In this document: positions 28,957 to 37,907 of the stretch, piece by piece
How positions within the stretch are numbered: position 1 is the stretch's first letter
Layout of the letters: the number at the start of each line of letters is the position of its first letter
Source: Pyrolobus sp.
GTDB lineage: Archaea > Thermoproteota > Thermoprotei_A > Sulfolobales > Pyrodictiaceae
Assembly (NCBI GenBank): GCA_015521195.1
Contig: WAOO01000061.1
Span: forward strand, 1 to 49,248
Direction of reading: 5' to 3'
DNA: 49,248 bases
Program-made: the position numbers and the translations under genes
The notes under the pieces: generated by a model
Databases searched by the model: none
The model's input: the letters and a program-made list of their open reading frames with translations, nothing else
Told to the model about the DNA's origin: nothing

Positions 28957-29310
28957 CTACCAGATGACGACGCCAAGGACATCCGATATCACACCCTTGC
29001 GGACCATCACCTCGTACATCCTCCATATCCTCTTTACAGTCACATGCCTGGTCTCAAACCCCCTCTCCTCGAGAACCTCTATAACCGCATCGGGGAAATC
29101 ATCGGGATGCTCGACCATGCGCCTCGATATAACCTCGCGGATTGCCTCGGCTATGTCGCGGTTGCTCGGGTAGGGCTTCTTCCTGTACCCCCTCCTCAGC
29201 CTCCTGTAGAGACGCTCCTCTTCCTCTAGAACCTCGCGAAGCCCATCCTCGGGGACATAGTCGAGCGGGATGTTAGCCTCGGTCACCCCTCTCCCCGTTC
29301 TACACGTCAC
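28957..29310 (-). CDS. Conserved hypothetical protein
   Basis: DYVPEDGLREVLEEEERLYRRLRRGYRKKPYPSNRDIAEAIREVISRRMVEHPDDFPDAVIEVLEERGFETRHVTVKRIWRMYEVMVRKG. Confidence 0.6.
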   Translation of the reverse strand: MTCRTGRGVTEANIPLDYVPEDGLREVLEEEERLYRRLRRGYRKKPYPSNRDIAEAIREVISRRMVEHPDDFPDAVIEVLEERGFETRHVTVKRIWRMYEVMVRKGVISDVLGVVIW

Positions 29311-29427
29311 ATGTCTCCCATATTACCCCCAATCCACTATCTCGACATATGGCGGCACCGCCTTGCCCCTACGCTCAACCGAAGTGCTCCTTAGGAAGAC
29401 TGGGATACGAATAGGCTATGATTTTAT

Positions 29428-29956
29428 GCACGAGAGCCACGCTATCATAATGGATGCTGAGCGCGTCGTAATCGAGGCTAAGCCTCTCGAGGAGGGCGGC
29501 CACGGAGACGCTATAACGGTGCACGCAGCTCTACCGGGTTACCCTTACAGGTATAGGCTTAACGATGCGCTGGCGATTACTCTTAGACCGGAGAAGCCGA
29601 GCGATAGGCTAGAGGCGCTGAGGGACAAGATGGACCTCGTGGCGGTAACGAGAGGGGGCGAGGTATACTCTGAGGGCTCGGCGACCGTCTATGTTAGGCC
29701 AGCAGGCGCCCATGTTATAGTCGAGCCTGCCTCCCGCTACGTCATCATGACGCTGAGCCCCGATATACGCAGGAAAGCCGAGGCTATACAACTGCAGGCG
29801 TACCACCCGACGCTGGTGAACGTGCTGCTCGATAAGGTGCAGACGGCAATGATATTCTACGCAGAGCCTGTCAGGATACGTGTTGAGGACTCTGCACTAG
29901 TCTCCCGCGTTACAATCGAGCCTATCGCCCGGCTACCCGCAGCACGCAAGAATTAA
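29428..29956 (+). CDS. Hypothetical protein (internal ATG start preferred)
   Basis: MHESHAIIMDAERVVIEAKPLEEGGHGDAITVHAALPGYPYRYRLNDALAITLRPEKPSDRLEALRDKMD. Confidence 0.55.
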
Positions 29957-30172
29957 CCCATCCATGTTTAGTGTCAACGCATACGCTTCTAGCAGCTTAC
30001 CTGGCAGCTCCTCTATATTCTCCACGAGCATACCGTCTATTATGAAGCCGCCTATCCTCCTAGGCGATATGACGAGATGTAGTTTTACGCCAAGCTCTTC
30101 GGCGAAAGATACTAACGCATCCAGCATATCGAGGGCGTCTGAGCCGACTATGACGTATATCTTGTGGCTCAA
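29933..30172 (-). CDS. Small hypothetical protein
   Basis: MSHKIYVIVGSDALDMLDALVSFAEELGVKLHLVISPRRIGGFIIDGMLVENIEELPGKLLEAYALTLNMDGLILACCG. Confidence 0.5.
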   Translation of the reverse strand: MSHKIYVIVGSDALDMLDALVSFAEELGVKLHLVISPRRIGGFIIDGMLVENIEELPGKLLEAYALTLNMDGLILACCG

Positions 30173-30237
30173 GCTGGCCGCCCGCCTGGAGAATGGACCG
30201 TCGCCGATTCCACGATTGGCACGAGCTAGTGTTTATG

Positions 30238-30325
30238 GGAGACTCCCCGGGTATAACTATACGCCAACCGCCCGTGCGACACGGGCGGCAGCCCGCTGGA
30301 TGAACACGGGTGCGCGTCGGGCAAC
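30238..30325. other. Palindrome-dense intergenic block (candidate ncRNA or regulatory array)
   Basis: GGGAGACTCCC, GTATA-AC-TATAC (30251-30262), CCGCCCGTG-CGA-CACGGGCGG (30268-30288), GCCCG...CGGGC in one 160-nt intergenic. Confidence 0.45.
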
Positions 30326-30332
30326 ACACCCT

Positions 30333-30548
30333 TCACTTCTTGCACCGGTAGCCGTGGAGCCGCAGGTTGAACCTCTCTGCTATCTTACACACCTCTCGGA
30401 GCGGCAATAGGGCCAGGGCGCCGGAGGCTGTCCGTATCAACGCGACATCACCCTTAACCTCGACGTACGCATCCTCCTCCGTAGACGGCTTGAGGAGCTT
30501 CAACAACTCCTCTTTGCTTAGCAGCCCGCCACTCTGCCTCTGTGACAT
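30333..30548 (-). CDS. Small hypothetical protein
   Basis: 71 aa: SKEELLKLLKPSTEEDAYVEVKGDVALIRTASGALALLPLREVCKIAERFNLRLHGYRCKK. Confidence 0.5.
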   Translation of the reverse strand: MSQRQSGGLLSKEELLKLLKPSTEEDAYVEVKGDVALIRTASGALALLPLREVCKIAERFNLRLHGYRCKK

Positions 30549-30553
30549 AGCCG

Positions 30554-30574
30554 CCCCCAGGTTATAGGTGGGGG
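30554..30574. promoter_or_regulatory. Inverted repeat CCCCCA-N9-TGGGGG between divergent genes
   Basis: 6-bp arms flanking ggttatagg, in the 59-bp gap between starts 30548(-) and 30608(+). Confidence 0.45.
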
Positions 30575-30607
30575 TTCATCTAAAACTGTTAGAAGGGATG
30601 GTGAGCC

Positions 30608-31183
30608 TTGAGCGATGCGGGCGTACAGGCCAGAGTCGAGTCCATACTGCTCGAGGCCGACCGTAGGGCGCTGCGGGTTCTCGCGCCACCGGCTCGCAAG
30701 CTTATAGCGGTGCTTAGGAGCCTGTGGAGAGGTGAAAAGAGCGAAGAAGACCTGCTCGCCGACTGTATAATGCTATACCCTTCCTGTAAGAACGTGAAGC
30801 CAATACTATCCTTCCTCGAGAAGCTCGGCGTCGTGGAGAGGCGGGTGACGAGCGGAAGATATGCGCTAACCGAGTTTGGGAAGAGTGTCGCCGAAGCACT
30901 CTACGACATTATAAAGGACCTTAGAAGTGTTATCGAGAGCGTAGTGCGCAAGGGCACAGTAGACCCTGTAGAGCTTTACGTGCAGCTTGTCACACCGGCC
31001 ATGAGCATGATAGAGATAGCGATGGATGCTAGAAGCGGTCCGGAGCTAATGCTAGCCCTTGTAATACACGCGTACATCTCGACCCTAATGGCAAGCGCGT
31101 TGAGCACACTAGCGATGAAGGAGCCTAGATTCCGCTCAGTCTTAGAGCTCGTGGAGAAAATGGTAACGGGGGAGGAGAGGTAG
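30608..31183 (+). CDS. Winged-helix-like hypothetical protein
   Basis: CKNVKPILSFLEKLGVVERRVTSGRYALTEFGKSVAEALYDII. Confidence 0.6.
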   Translation: MSDAGVQARVESILLEADRRALRVLAPPARKLIAVLRSLWRGEKSEEDLLADCIMLYPSCKNVKPILSFLEKLGVVERRVTSGRYALTEFGKSVAEALYDIIKDLRSVIESVVRKGTVDPVELYVQLVTPAMSMIEIAMDARSGPELMLALVIHAYISTLMASALSTLAMKEPRFRSVLELVEKMVTGEER

Positions 31184-31226
31184 GAGCGAGTAGTCTATTA
31201 GCGCTTAGTGGCTGATTGCAAAATTG

Positions 31227-31589
31227 TCAGTTGCTGAGCTCCTCGGCTGTCTTGAACCTTCTAAGGGTGTATTCGACACTGCCCATCTCTCTCATCAGCC
31301 TACGCCTCTGAATCTCGCGGTACTCTTCTAGAGCCCCTGGCATATCCGGTGTGGCATACCGGCCTCCGCGCAGCTCTATAATGCGGCCCTCTTCGCGGAG
31401 CACGTGCAGCGCCTTCCTCAGCCTATCCTCGCCGGCTATGCCGCTGAATGCTTCGCGGAGCTCTTTCCAGGTGACCGGCCTCCCCTTCTCGACGATAAAC
31501 TGGTATACCAGTTCTACTAGTTCATCGTCATGCGGCGCCTTCATCACGACTATCTCTTCGTCCTCGTATAGCACTTTTAGCTTTACCAT
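31227..31589 (-). CDS. Small winged-helix-like hypothetical protein
   Basis: VTWKELREAFSGIAGEDRLRKALHVLREEGRIIELRGGRYATPD. Confidence 0.6.
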   Translation of the reverse strand: MVKLKVLYEDEEIVVMKAPHDDELVELVYQFIVEKGRPVTWKELREAFSGIAGEDRLRKALHVLREEGRIIELRGGRYATPDMPGALEEYREIQRRRLMREMGSVEYTLRRFKTAEELSN

Positions 31590-31662
31590 TCCTTATCCAC
31601 CCCTTAAGTGTTACTCGGGTATTACGTCCTTATTATAGGTTTCTCTGTCTACATTAACATCG

Positions 31663-33180
31663 TTAAACTAGCATTAGTGCCAGGAACACCGCGTAGATTA
31701 TGGTTGGAAGGAAGCGGATTCTCAGACCACGGCGTATGAGACGCCTTATCTCGTGCATCGTCTCCTCCCCCCATATGCGCAGGGTCTCACTCCCAGACGC
31801 CATCCTGACCGTGCAGCTGCGCAGCCTGCACTCACTCCTAGCCTTTAGAATAACATCCACGAGTTCATCGCCGTATGCTAGGGGCGCGACACCCTCCTCT
31901 ATCGCAGCTGCGCAGCTATGATCGTCTATGGTTATCAGGTTGATGTTGGGGAGCGCGTCATGATATTTCTTGGCTGCTTCGGGTGCAACGTTGTTGGCGG
32001 GTATTAGCACCGCTTCGAGCGTCTCGCCTCCACAGCTATACTTTATGTAGAGGAGCCACGGGCTGCACATGTTGAGTCTTAACGCTAGATTCTCATCTAT
32101 CTTCACGAGCCTCCAGCAGCATAGGAGGCCCTCGCTGCACGGTATTCGCGATGCGGCCGCCCTCCTGATGAGCATGTCTAGGTGCTCGAGCCTGGGTTTA
32201 TCTATCTCGAAATTGTGCATATCGATGAACACTATCTTATCCCTTAACGGTATAGACTTGCAAGGTACGTCCTCCACGCCTATGGTGCTCGTTGCCAGGA
32301 GGAATGGCTTGTCTAGGCAGCCTAGCAGGAAGCCCCTCCAGTGACCAGCTTCGATACGGACGGGTTTCAACGGCCTACATTCTACGCTTGCTCCAAACGC
32401 TCTATCAGCTATCCTCTTCGCATACTCCGCCGCCTCTGCGCTTGACACGAGGTTCCTCTCGTGGCTCCCGCAGCCGTGTAGCGGGTATAGGCGCCAGCCG
32501 CTCGCCTCTAGAAGATGGTAGGGGAACCTGCTGCTCCCCACTCCCCTGAAAGGCCCGTAGTGTATGCCTGGCTCGACGAGGCCTATCTCCTCGCCATCCG
32601 ATTCTAGTATTAAGGCGTTCCACTCTACCTTCTCCTCAACCCCGTTTATCACAGACTCTAGCAGGGCGTAGTTGTCGTCAGCCCACGCTAGTATAGCTGC
32701 ACGCGCGTAGCTTAGCCCGCGCCCGCCTAGGCTGAGCCCGAGGGCTGCCGTCGAGATGAGGGCCGATGATATTGATAGCATTGTGCCTCGTAGACCGTAG
32801 ATGCCGCCCGATAGAGCCGCGTATATCAGGTATGCCGCGAGCCCCCTGGCGCCGCATAGGCCTGCAGGGAGTAGTGCTAGAGGCGCGTTTATCAGCTCGT
32901 AGAGCGGGTGGTCGCCTAGCAGTTTCGCGACCTCTGCGGCGAGGGCATAGGGCGCAGTATACATGTAGACGCCTAGGAGGCGGCGCGAGTTCGGCCTGCT
33001 GCACAGCCCGAAGCTCGCCAGGAACGCGGCCAGAGGCGCGGTCGCGAACAGCACGCCGCCCCGGAGGTCCACCAGGAGCAGGATGAGGTACGGTGTCAGA
33101 ATAGCGGGTGCGAGCCTTAAGGGAGGGGAACCAACGAGCTGCCTGTAGAGCTTCATCGCCTCCTCGCGCAGCCCTTCCAT
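31663..33180 (-). CDS. DUF2070-like archaeal membrane protein
   Basis: N-terminal hydrophobic helices; LVEPGIHYGPFRGVGSSRFPYHLLEASG; GCGSHERNLVSSAEAAEYAKRI; AVLIPANNVAPEAAKKYHD. Confidence 0.75.
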   Translation of the reverse strand: MEGLREEAMKLYRQLVGSPPLRLAPAILTPYLILLLVDLRGGVLFATAPLAAFLASFGLCSRPNSRRLLGVYMYTAPYALAAEVAKLLGDHPLYELINAPLALLPAGLCGARGLAAYLIYAALSGGIYGLRGTMLSISSALISTAALGLSLGGRGLSYARAAILAWADDNYALLESVINGVEEKVEWNALILESDGEEIGLVEPGIHYGPFRGVGSSRFPYHLLEASGWRLYPLHGCGSHERNLVSSAEAAEYAKRIADRAFGASVECRPLKPVRIEAGHWRGFLLGCLDKPFLLATSTIGVEDVPCKSIPLRDKIVFIDMHNFEIDKPRLEHLDMLIRRAAASRIPCSEGLLCCWRLVKIDENLALRLNMCSPWLLYIKYSCGGETLEAVLIPANNVAPEAAKKYHDALPNINLITIDDHSCAAAIEEGVAPLAYGDELVDVILKARSECRLRSCTVRMASGSETLRIWGEETMHEIRRLIRRGLRIRFLPTIIYAVFLALMLV

Positions 33181-33184
33181 ACTC

Positions 33185-34339
33185 TTATGCCGTTACACGC
33201 GGCGCATCCCTCTTCTGGACAAAGGTTTTTCCTCGCGAAGAGACGCGAAGGGCGAGCCTACAGCACCCGGTGTAGATAGACGATACGGCCAACGCCAGCC
33301 ACCCAGCTCTAGCCACGTCGAGGCATAACACGGCACGCAGAAGCCTGGCGAGCGGGGGCTCGCTTCCCGCCATTCCACTGCTATGCAGGTTGTAGAGAGA
33401 GGGCAGCGTCACGAGCCTCCCCCAATCGATGACCGGCCCGTCGACGACCTCGCGTACAAACAGTCTCCGCTCGCCGGGGTTTACCTCCCCATGTCTACAG
33501 GATAGAATGCTTGCAACGAGAGCATCGACGTACATCGAGTAGAGTCTGCTGGCGAGCGGAGTCGCAGGCATACCCAGCGAGAACTCTTCCCCATCAATCC
33601 TACCCCTGACGCCCCCATCCTCTATGATGAGCCTCGAGCCGCAGGCATCCACCTCGAAGCCGTTTAGATGGCGTAATCTTGCATACGGGCCCGTCTCTAC
33701 ACTCTCACCGTAGACGAGGAGCGCGTATTCGAGCCTAGAGGGGCGCTGGGGGACACTATACTCTAGAGGCTTTATACGCTTCTCTACAAGCCCGGAGCGT
33801 ACCACGAGAATATGCACGTCTAGAAACTCGTCTCTCGAGAGCCGCCTGCCCAGCGCCGCATACATGCTGAGCGCGTCGTCGCCGACAGCAAGAGCGTTGT
33901 CTAGCCCCGTTGCTTCACACTCGAGCCTCTCTAGCTGTCTTGCCACTCTAGCATAGTCGGTGAGGGCTTCGAGAATAATCTTTGGGAGGCGCTCGAGGGC
34001 CTCAACTGTTAGGCGGCCGCGGCGGTAGAGGGTTCTCAGCATCGAGAAGCTGTATGCAGCCGTTCTCCATTGGAGGCCTTCGAGCGGCCTGAAGCTAGGG
34101 GCGTCCAGTATACTTGATAATGCTGGTGCGGCGAGCCCACCTACGAGTATCAGGTCCCATAGGCTTCTCTCGATGAACGACGCTTCGACGTCGCCGACCA
34201 GCCTGGCGGACGGGTAGACCGCCCTTACCTCCTCGCGCGTTCTGGGCAGCCGGACGTAGATTGTGGTTACGCTTATGCTATCCGATTCTAGGTCGATGTC
34301 GATCATGGTCTCGGCAAGAGGCGCTATAGCTACACGCAT
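33185..34339 (-). CDS. Hypothetical protein in an apparent operon with the DUF2070 gene
   Basis: 384 aa ORF, 4-nt gap to the DUF2070 gene; no motif recognised. Confidence 0.55.
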   Translation of the reverse strand: MRVAIAPLAETMIDIDLESDSISVTTIYVRLPRTREEVRAVYPSARLVGDVEASFIERSLWDLILVGGLAAPALSSILDAPSFRPLEGLQWRTAAYSFSMLRTLYRRGRLTVEALERLPKIILEALTDYARVARQLERLECEATGLDNALAVGDDALSMYAALGRRLSRDEFLDVHILVVRSGLVEKRIKPLEYSVPQRPSRLEYALLVYGESVETGPYARLRHLNGFEVDACGSRLIIEDGGVRGRIDGEEFSLGMPATPLASRLYSMYVDALVASILSCRHGEVNPGERRLFVREVVDGPVIDWGRLVTLPSLYNLHSSGMAGSEPPLARLLRAVLCLDVARAGWLALAVSSIYTGCCRLALRVSSRGKTFVQKRDAPRVTA

Positions 34340-34378
34340 TTTCCTGCCGCATCCCCCCGTTGCACTGGGCGTAGCCTG

Positions 34379-34837
34379 TTGGCGAGAGTCGCGCTCGGCA
34401 TAATATATACGCCGTATCTCCCGGGAGGAGATGAGCTCGAAAACGCGGTCAACTATGCGTCTAGCGTTCTCGGCAAATGCCCTGAGGTTAGAGTGTTCGA
34501 CGCTGCCACCGATGCGCTGACCATACTAGAGGAGCTTGGCGACGCGGATATACTCGTCATCATTGGGCCCGGGTGTGAACGGGGCCTGGAGAGGGCGGAG
34601 TATGAGCTTCCAACAAAGAGGTATGAGCTTCACGAGGTTCCAGACGAGATTAGAGCTAGTCTGGAGGGGAGCCTCATGCTCCGCGATGCTATACGCGCGC
34701 TTGACGCGCTGGCGTCTGCGAATGGGAGGAGGCTGCGTGTCATCGCCTATAGGTGTGGGAGGGGGTCGTGTAGGAGGGCTTTGAGAGAGGCTATAGACGA
34801 GGCTGCCAGACTTGCGGGCTGCCTGGCGAGCCAGTAG
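34379..34837 (+). CDS. Hypothetical protein
   Basis: MARVALGIIYTPYLPGGDELENAVNYASSVLGKCPEVRVFDAATDALTILEELGDADILVIIGPGCERG. Confidence 0.55.
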   Translation: MARVALGIIYTPYLPGGDELENAVNYASSVLGKCPEVRVFDAATDALTILEELGDADILVIIGPGCERGLERAEYELPTKRYELHEVPDEIRASLEGSLMLRDAIRALDALASANGRRLRVIAYRCGRGSCRRALREAIDEAARLAGCLASQ

Positions 34838-35106
34838 AGCAGGAGGAAGAGCAACACCACAAAGCCGAAGAACGCCAACGCCATAATCATGAGCGTCTTT
34901 GCCGCCCTCTCGCTGCTGGCTACTAGTATCGGGAAAGGCCCTATTATTACGACGGCGCCGCCCTCGGTCTTCCCCCTTGCTACACCCGTCCCCATGAGGA
35001 AGCCTAGGAAGACTAGGAGGACGCCTAGAAAGATGAGGAGTATACCGCCGAACACGAGCGGGTTGAACATTATGACAGGCTGCAGGGGCTGGCCCTCCTC
35101 AGCCAC
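34747..35106 (-). CDS. DUF131/TIGR00304-like small membrane protein
   Basis: GGILLIFLGVLLVFLGFLMG...EGGAVVIIGPFPILVASSERAAKTLMIMALAFFGFVVLLFLLLYW. Confidence 0.7.
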   Translation of the reverse strand: MAEEGQPLQPVIMFNPLVFGGILLIFLGVLLVFLGFLMGTGVARGKTEGGAVVIIGPFPILVASSERAAKTLMIMALAFFGFVVLLFLLLYWLARQPASLAASSIASLKALLHDPLPHL

Positions 35107-35157
35107 CGTACCGCCCGCTACAACACTCTAATCGACCCCCAGGCTTTAGCATAGCCC

Positions 35158-35697
35158 TTGGAGCGTGTGAGCGTGGCCTACAAAGGGTACACCGTCGCAA
35201 CCGTGCCGTGGGTGCCTACAAACGACGAGGTAATCGACAAGCTCGTCGAGGTTCTCAGGGAGCAGATGTCGAAGCTCGGGCCGGGCGTTTTCGCGGACAT
35301 CGGCTGCGGCGACGGCAGGGTAGCCGTGGCTGTAGCCAAGCGCCTACGCATTCCAACCATATGCATCGAGCTCAAATACGAGTTGGCGATGCGCGCGAGG
35401 CAGAGGGCTGAAAGAGAACGCGTAGGGCACCTCGTCGAGGTCATACAGGGAGACTTCTTCACGGTAAACTTATCCCGCGTCCGCTACCTCTACATGTACC
35501 TCCTGCAATCGGTCAACACAAAGCTGGAGCCAAAGCTGCGCGAAGAGCTGCCGCCAAAATCTGTCATAATCAGCCTCGACTTCCCCATACCCGGGTGGAG
35601 AACCATAGAGGTCGTCGAGCTGCCGCACCGCTCGTGGCAACGGAGGCTCTTCATCTACATGAAAGGAGAATCCGACTACATGCCACGCCTAGGGTAA
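35158..35697 (+). CDS. aKMT-like SAM-dependent methyltransferase (second paralog)
   Basis: TVPWVPTNDEVIDKLVE...VFADIGCGDGRVAVAVA...MYLLQSVNTKLEPKLREELPPKSVIISLDFPIPGWR. Confidence 0.78.
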   Translation: MERVSVAYKGYTVATVPWVPTNDEVIDKLVEVLREQMSKLGPGVFADIGCGDGRVAVAVAKRLRIPTICIELKYELAMRARQRAERERVGHLVEVIQGDFFTVNLSRVRYLYMYLLQSVNTKLEPKLREELPPKSVIISLDFPIPGWRTIEVVELPHRSWQRRLFIYMKGESDYMPRLG

Positions 35698-35717
35698 GCA
35701 AAACACGGCATAGAAGG

Positions 35718-37193
35718 CTACCGGACGCGCCTCCACACCGTTTTCAACCCTTGGTCCATGAGCACGATGCCCAGCTTTGCAAGCTCCGCTCGTATCCAGT
35801 CTGCCAGTTCGTAATCCCTCCTCTCCCTTAGCCTCCTCCTCACATCCACTATCAGGTCGACCAGTTTGTCTATCAGCCCTTCTACTTCGCCTCCGCTGCC
35901 AAAGAGGATGTCATCAGCTACCGCGAACACCGCGTTGAAGTCCTGGAAAGCCCGGAGCGCCAACACCAAAGCAGTGTAGTTCGGCTTTTCCTGCAGCTCA
36001 CGATTGACTATCGATGCGAGCCTCTCTATAGCCGACAGTGCCTCTGCCGTGTTAAAGTCGTTGCTCATCGCGCTGTGGAAGTCCCTCCACGCGTCTACAA
36101 CCATCTCCACGAGCTTAGACCCACGCTCGTCTAGGCTGTAGCTGGGCTCGGTCTCCCTCAGGAGCCTACGCGCCAACTCTATAGTAGACCTTATCCTCGA
36201 GAGCCTCGCCGCAGCCTGGTCTAACGCCTCCTCGTTGAAGTCGAGCGGTGTACGGTAGTGCGCGGATAGGAGCCAGAGGCGGATGACCTCTGGCTTCCAC
36301 CTTTTGACCGCCTCGCGGAACGGGACTATGTTTCCGAGGCTCTTGCTCATCTTCTCCCCGCGTACCGTGAGGTACCCGGTGTGAAGCCAGTACTTCACCC
36401 AAGGCTTCTTCCCGAACCTGGCCTCGCTCTGAGCCCTCTCATTCTCATGATGAGGGAATATCAGGTCCTGGCCGCCGCCATGTATCTCGAACTGGTCGCC
36501 AAGGTACTTTGAAGACATTACGCTGCACTCTATATGCCAGCCCGGCCTGCCTCTACCCCACGGTGAATCCCAGCAGGGCTCGCCGGGCTTACACGCCTTC
36601 CAGAGCGCGAAGTCAAAGGGATGCCTCTTCTCGTGGAGCACGTCCTCCTCCTGCCTCCAGGCTTCAGGGTTCTTGACTCCGCTCAGCTCGCCGTAATCCG
36701 GGTACGTCGTGACATCGAAGTATACGCTGCCGCTGGGAGCTACATAGGCGTGCCCCTTCTCTATAAGCGCTTGTATAAACTCGATGATATCCCTGATGTG
36801 GTGCGTTACACGCGGATGTAGGTCAACCCTTATCTTGAGGGCCTCCAGCATCTCCATGTAGTCGCGCGTATACCTTTCTACAATCTCGCGCCAGTCTACC
36901 CCCTCCTCCCTCGCCCTGTTGATTATCTTGTCGTCGATATCGGTTATGTTCTGCACGTGTATGACGTTGTAGCCGCGTAGGGCTAGATACCTCTTAATCG
37001 CGTCGAAAGCGACGTAGGTACGCGCGTGGCCCAGGTGAGTGTAGTCGTAGACGGTGGGCCCACAGACATACATGCGGACTAGGCCGGGCTTGAACGGCTC
37101 AAACTTCTCTATCCTCCTACCCAGCGTGTTCATAACACGTATCTCTGGAAGCTCAAACCACTGCACAATAATCGGACACCACGCCCCCCGCAA
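35718..37193 (-). CDS. cysS: Cysteinyl-tRNA synthetase
   Basis: [94 protein letters not shown]. Confidence 0.98.
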   Translation of the reverse strand: MRGAWCPIIVQWFELPEIRVMNTLGRRIEKFEPFKPGLVRMYVCGPTVYDYTHLGHARTYVAFDAIKRYLALRGYNVIHVQNITDIDDKIINRAREEGVDWREIVERYTRDYMEMLEALKIRVDLHPRVTHHIRDIIEFIQALIEKGHAYVAPSGSVYFDVTTYPDYGELSGVKNPEAWRQEEDVLHEKRHPFDFALWKACKPGEPCWDSPWGRGRPGWHIECSVMSSKYLGDQFEIHGGGQDLIFPHHENERAQSEARFGKKPWVKYWLHTGYLTVRGEKMSKSLGNIVPFREAVKRWKPEVIRLWLLSAHYRTPLDFNEEALDQAAARLSRIRSTIELARRLLRETEPSYSLDERGSKLVEMVVDAWRDFHSAMSNDFNTAEALSAIERLASIVNRELQEKPNYTALVLALRAFQDFNAVFAVADDILFGSGGEVEGLIDKLVDLIVDVRRRLRERRDYELADWIRAELAKLGIVLMDQGLKTVWRRVR

Positions 37194-37200
37194 TGCTCGA

Positions 37201-37207
37201 GGTTTAA
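37201..37207 (-). promoter_or_regulatory. TATA-like element (ggtttaaaagg) upstream of cysS
   Basis: TTTAAA-type motif just upstream of the cysS ATG on the minus strand. Confidence 0.3.
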
Positions 37208-37217
37208 AAGGGGAGTG

Positions 37218-37907
37218 CTAGAGTGGCAGTAGCCTCCTCCCTGCGTAGCTCCTGGCTGCAATGTCCGCTGCGAACACGGCGAGGAGCGCGGCGAGCGCTA
37301 GGAGAAGGACGCCGTAAGCCTCCGCCCCCATGAGCCTGACTATCCCGCCTCCAGCTGCAAGGAGTGTTAGCCACGCATAGTCCATCCATACGTGAGACGC
37401 ATACATTACTGCGAAGCCGTAGGGGCCTAGGGTCGCCGCGTCTCGTATCAGCGGGAGCCCGACAGTAAGCCACCATAGCAGGAAGTAGGCGTTGGCGCCG
37501 GTTAACACTATTCCGGCGATGAGCGCGTCAAGCAGGTTTGCTTCCGTGCCTGTAGCGGCTAAGCTGGGCGCGTGTCCGAGTAGGGCGTGTAAACCGTCGA
37601 GAACCAGGAGGTAGGAGAACCAGGCTATGAACGCGATTACAGCCGCATTCAGAATCTTGCCGTACCGGTCGAGGATACGCGCCATCCTCGCATACCCCTT
37701 GGCCAGCATCGCGGTATACGGGGCTTCGAACAGCATGTGGCCTAGAGCGACAGCAAGGCCAGCAACCGCCCCCATTTTTGCCCCAAGCGCGACGGCCGCC
37801 GCGGAGAGTGGCCCCGGGCTCAGCGCGCCAGAAGGCGTGACCATCAGCGTCTTCACTACTACGCTCCTAATGCTAGTGCTCCTCTCCGCCGCCAGTTGCT
37901 CGGCCAA
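37218..37907 (-). CDS. LysE-family transporter
   Basis: GALSPGPLSAAAVALGAKMG; VLTGANAYFLLWWLTVGLPLI; about 6 TM segments. Confidence 0.72.
   Translation of the reverse strand: MAEQLAAERSTSIRSVVVKTLMVTPSGALSPGPLSAAAVALGAKMGAVAGLAVALGHMLFEAPYTAMLAKGYARMARILDRYGKILNAAVIAFIAWFSYLLVLDGLHALLGHAPSLAATGTEANLLDALIAGIVLTGANAYFLLWWLTVGLPLIRDAATLGPYGFAVMYASHVWMDYAWLTLLAAGGGIVRLMGAEAYGVLLLALAALLAVFAADIAARSYAGRRLLPL

Noticed and set aside
33185-34339. Candidate NurA nuclease
   Set aside because: No recognisable DGS-type NurA motif and located with the DUF2070 gene, away from herA.
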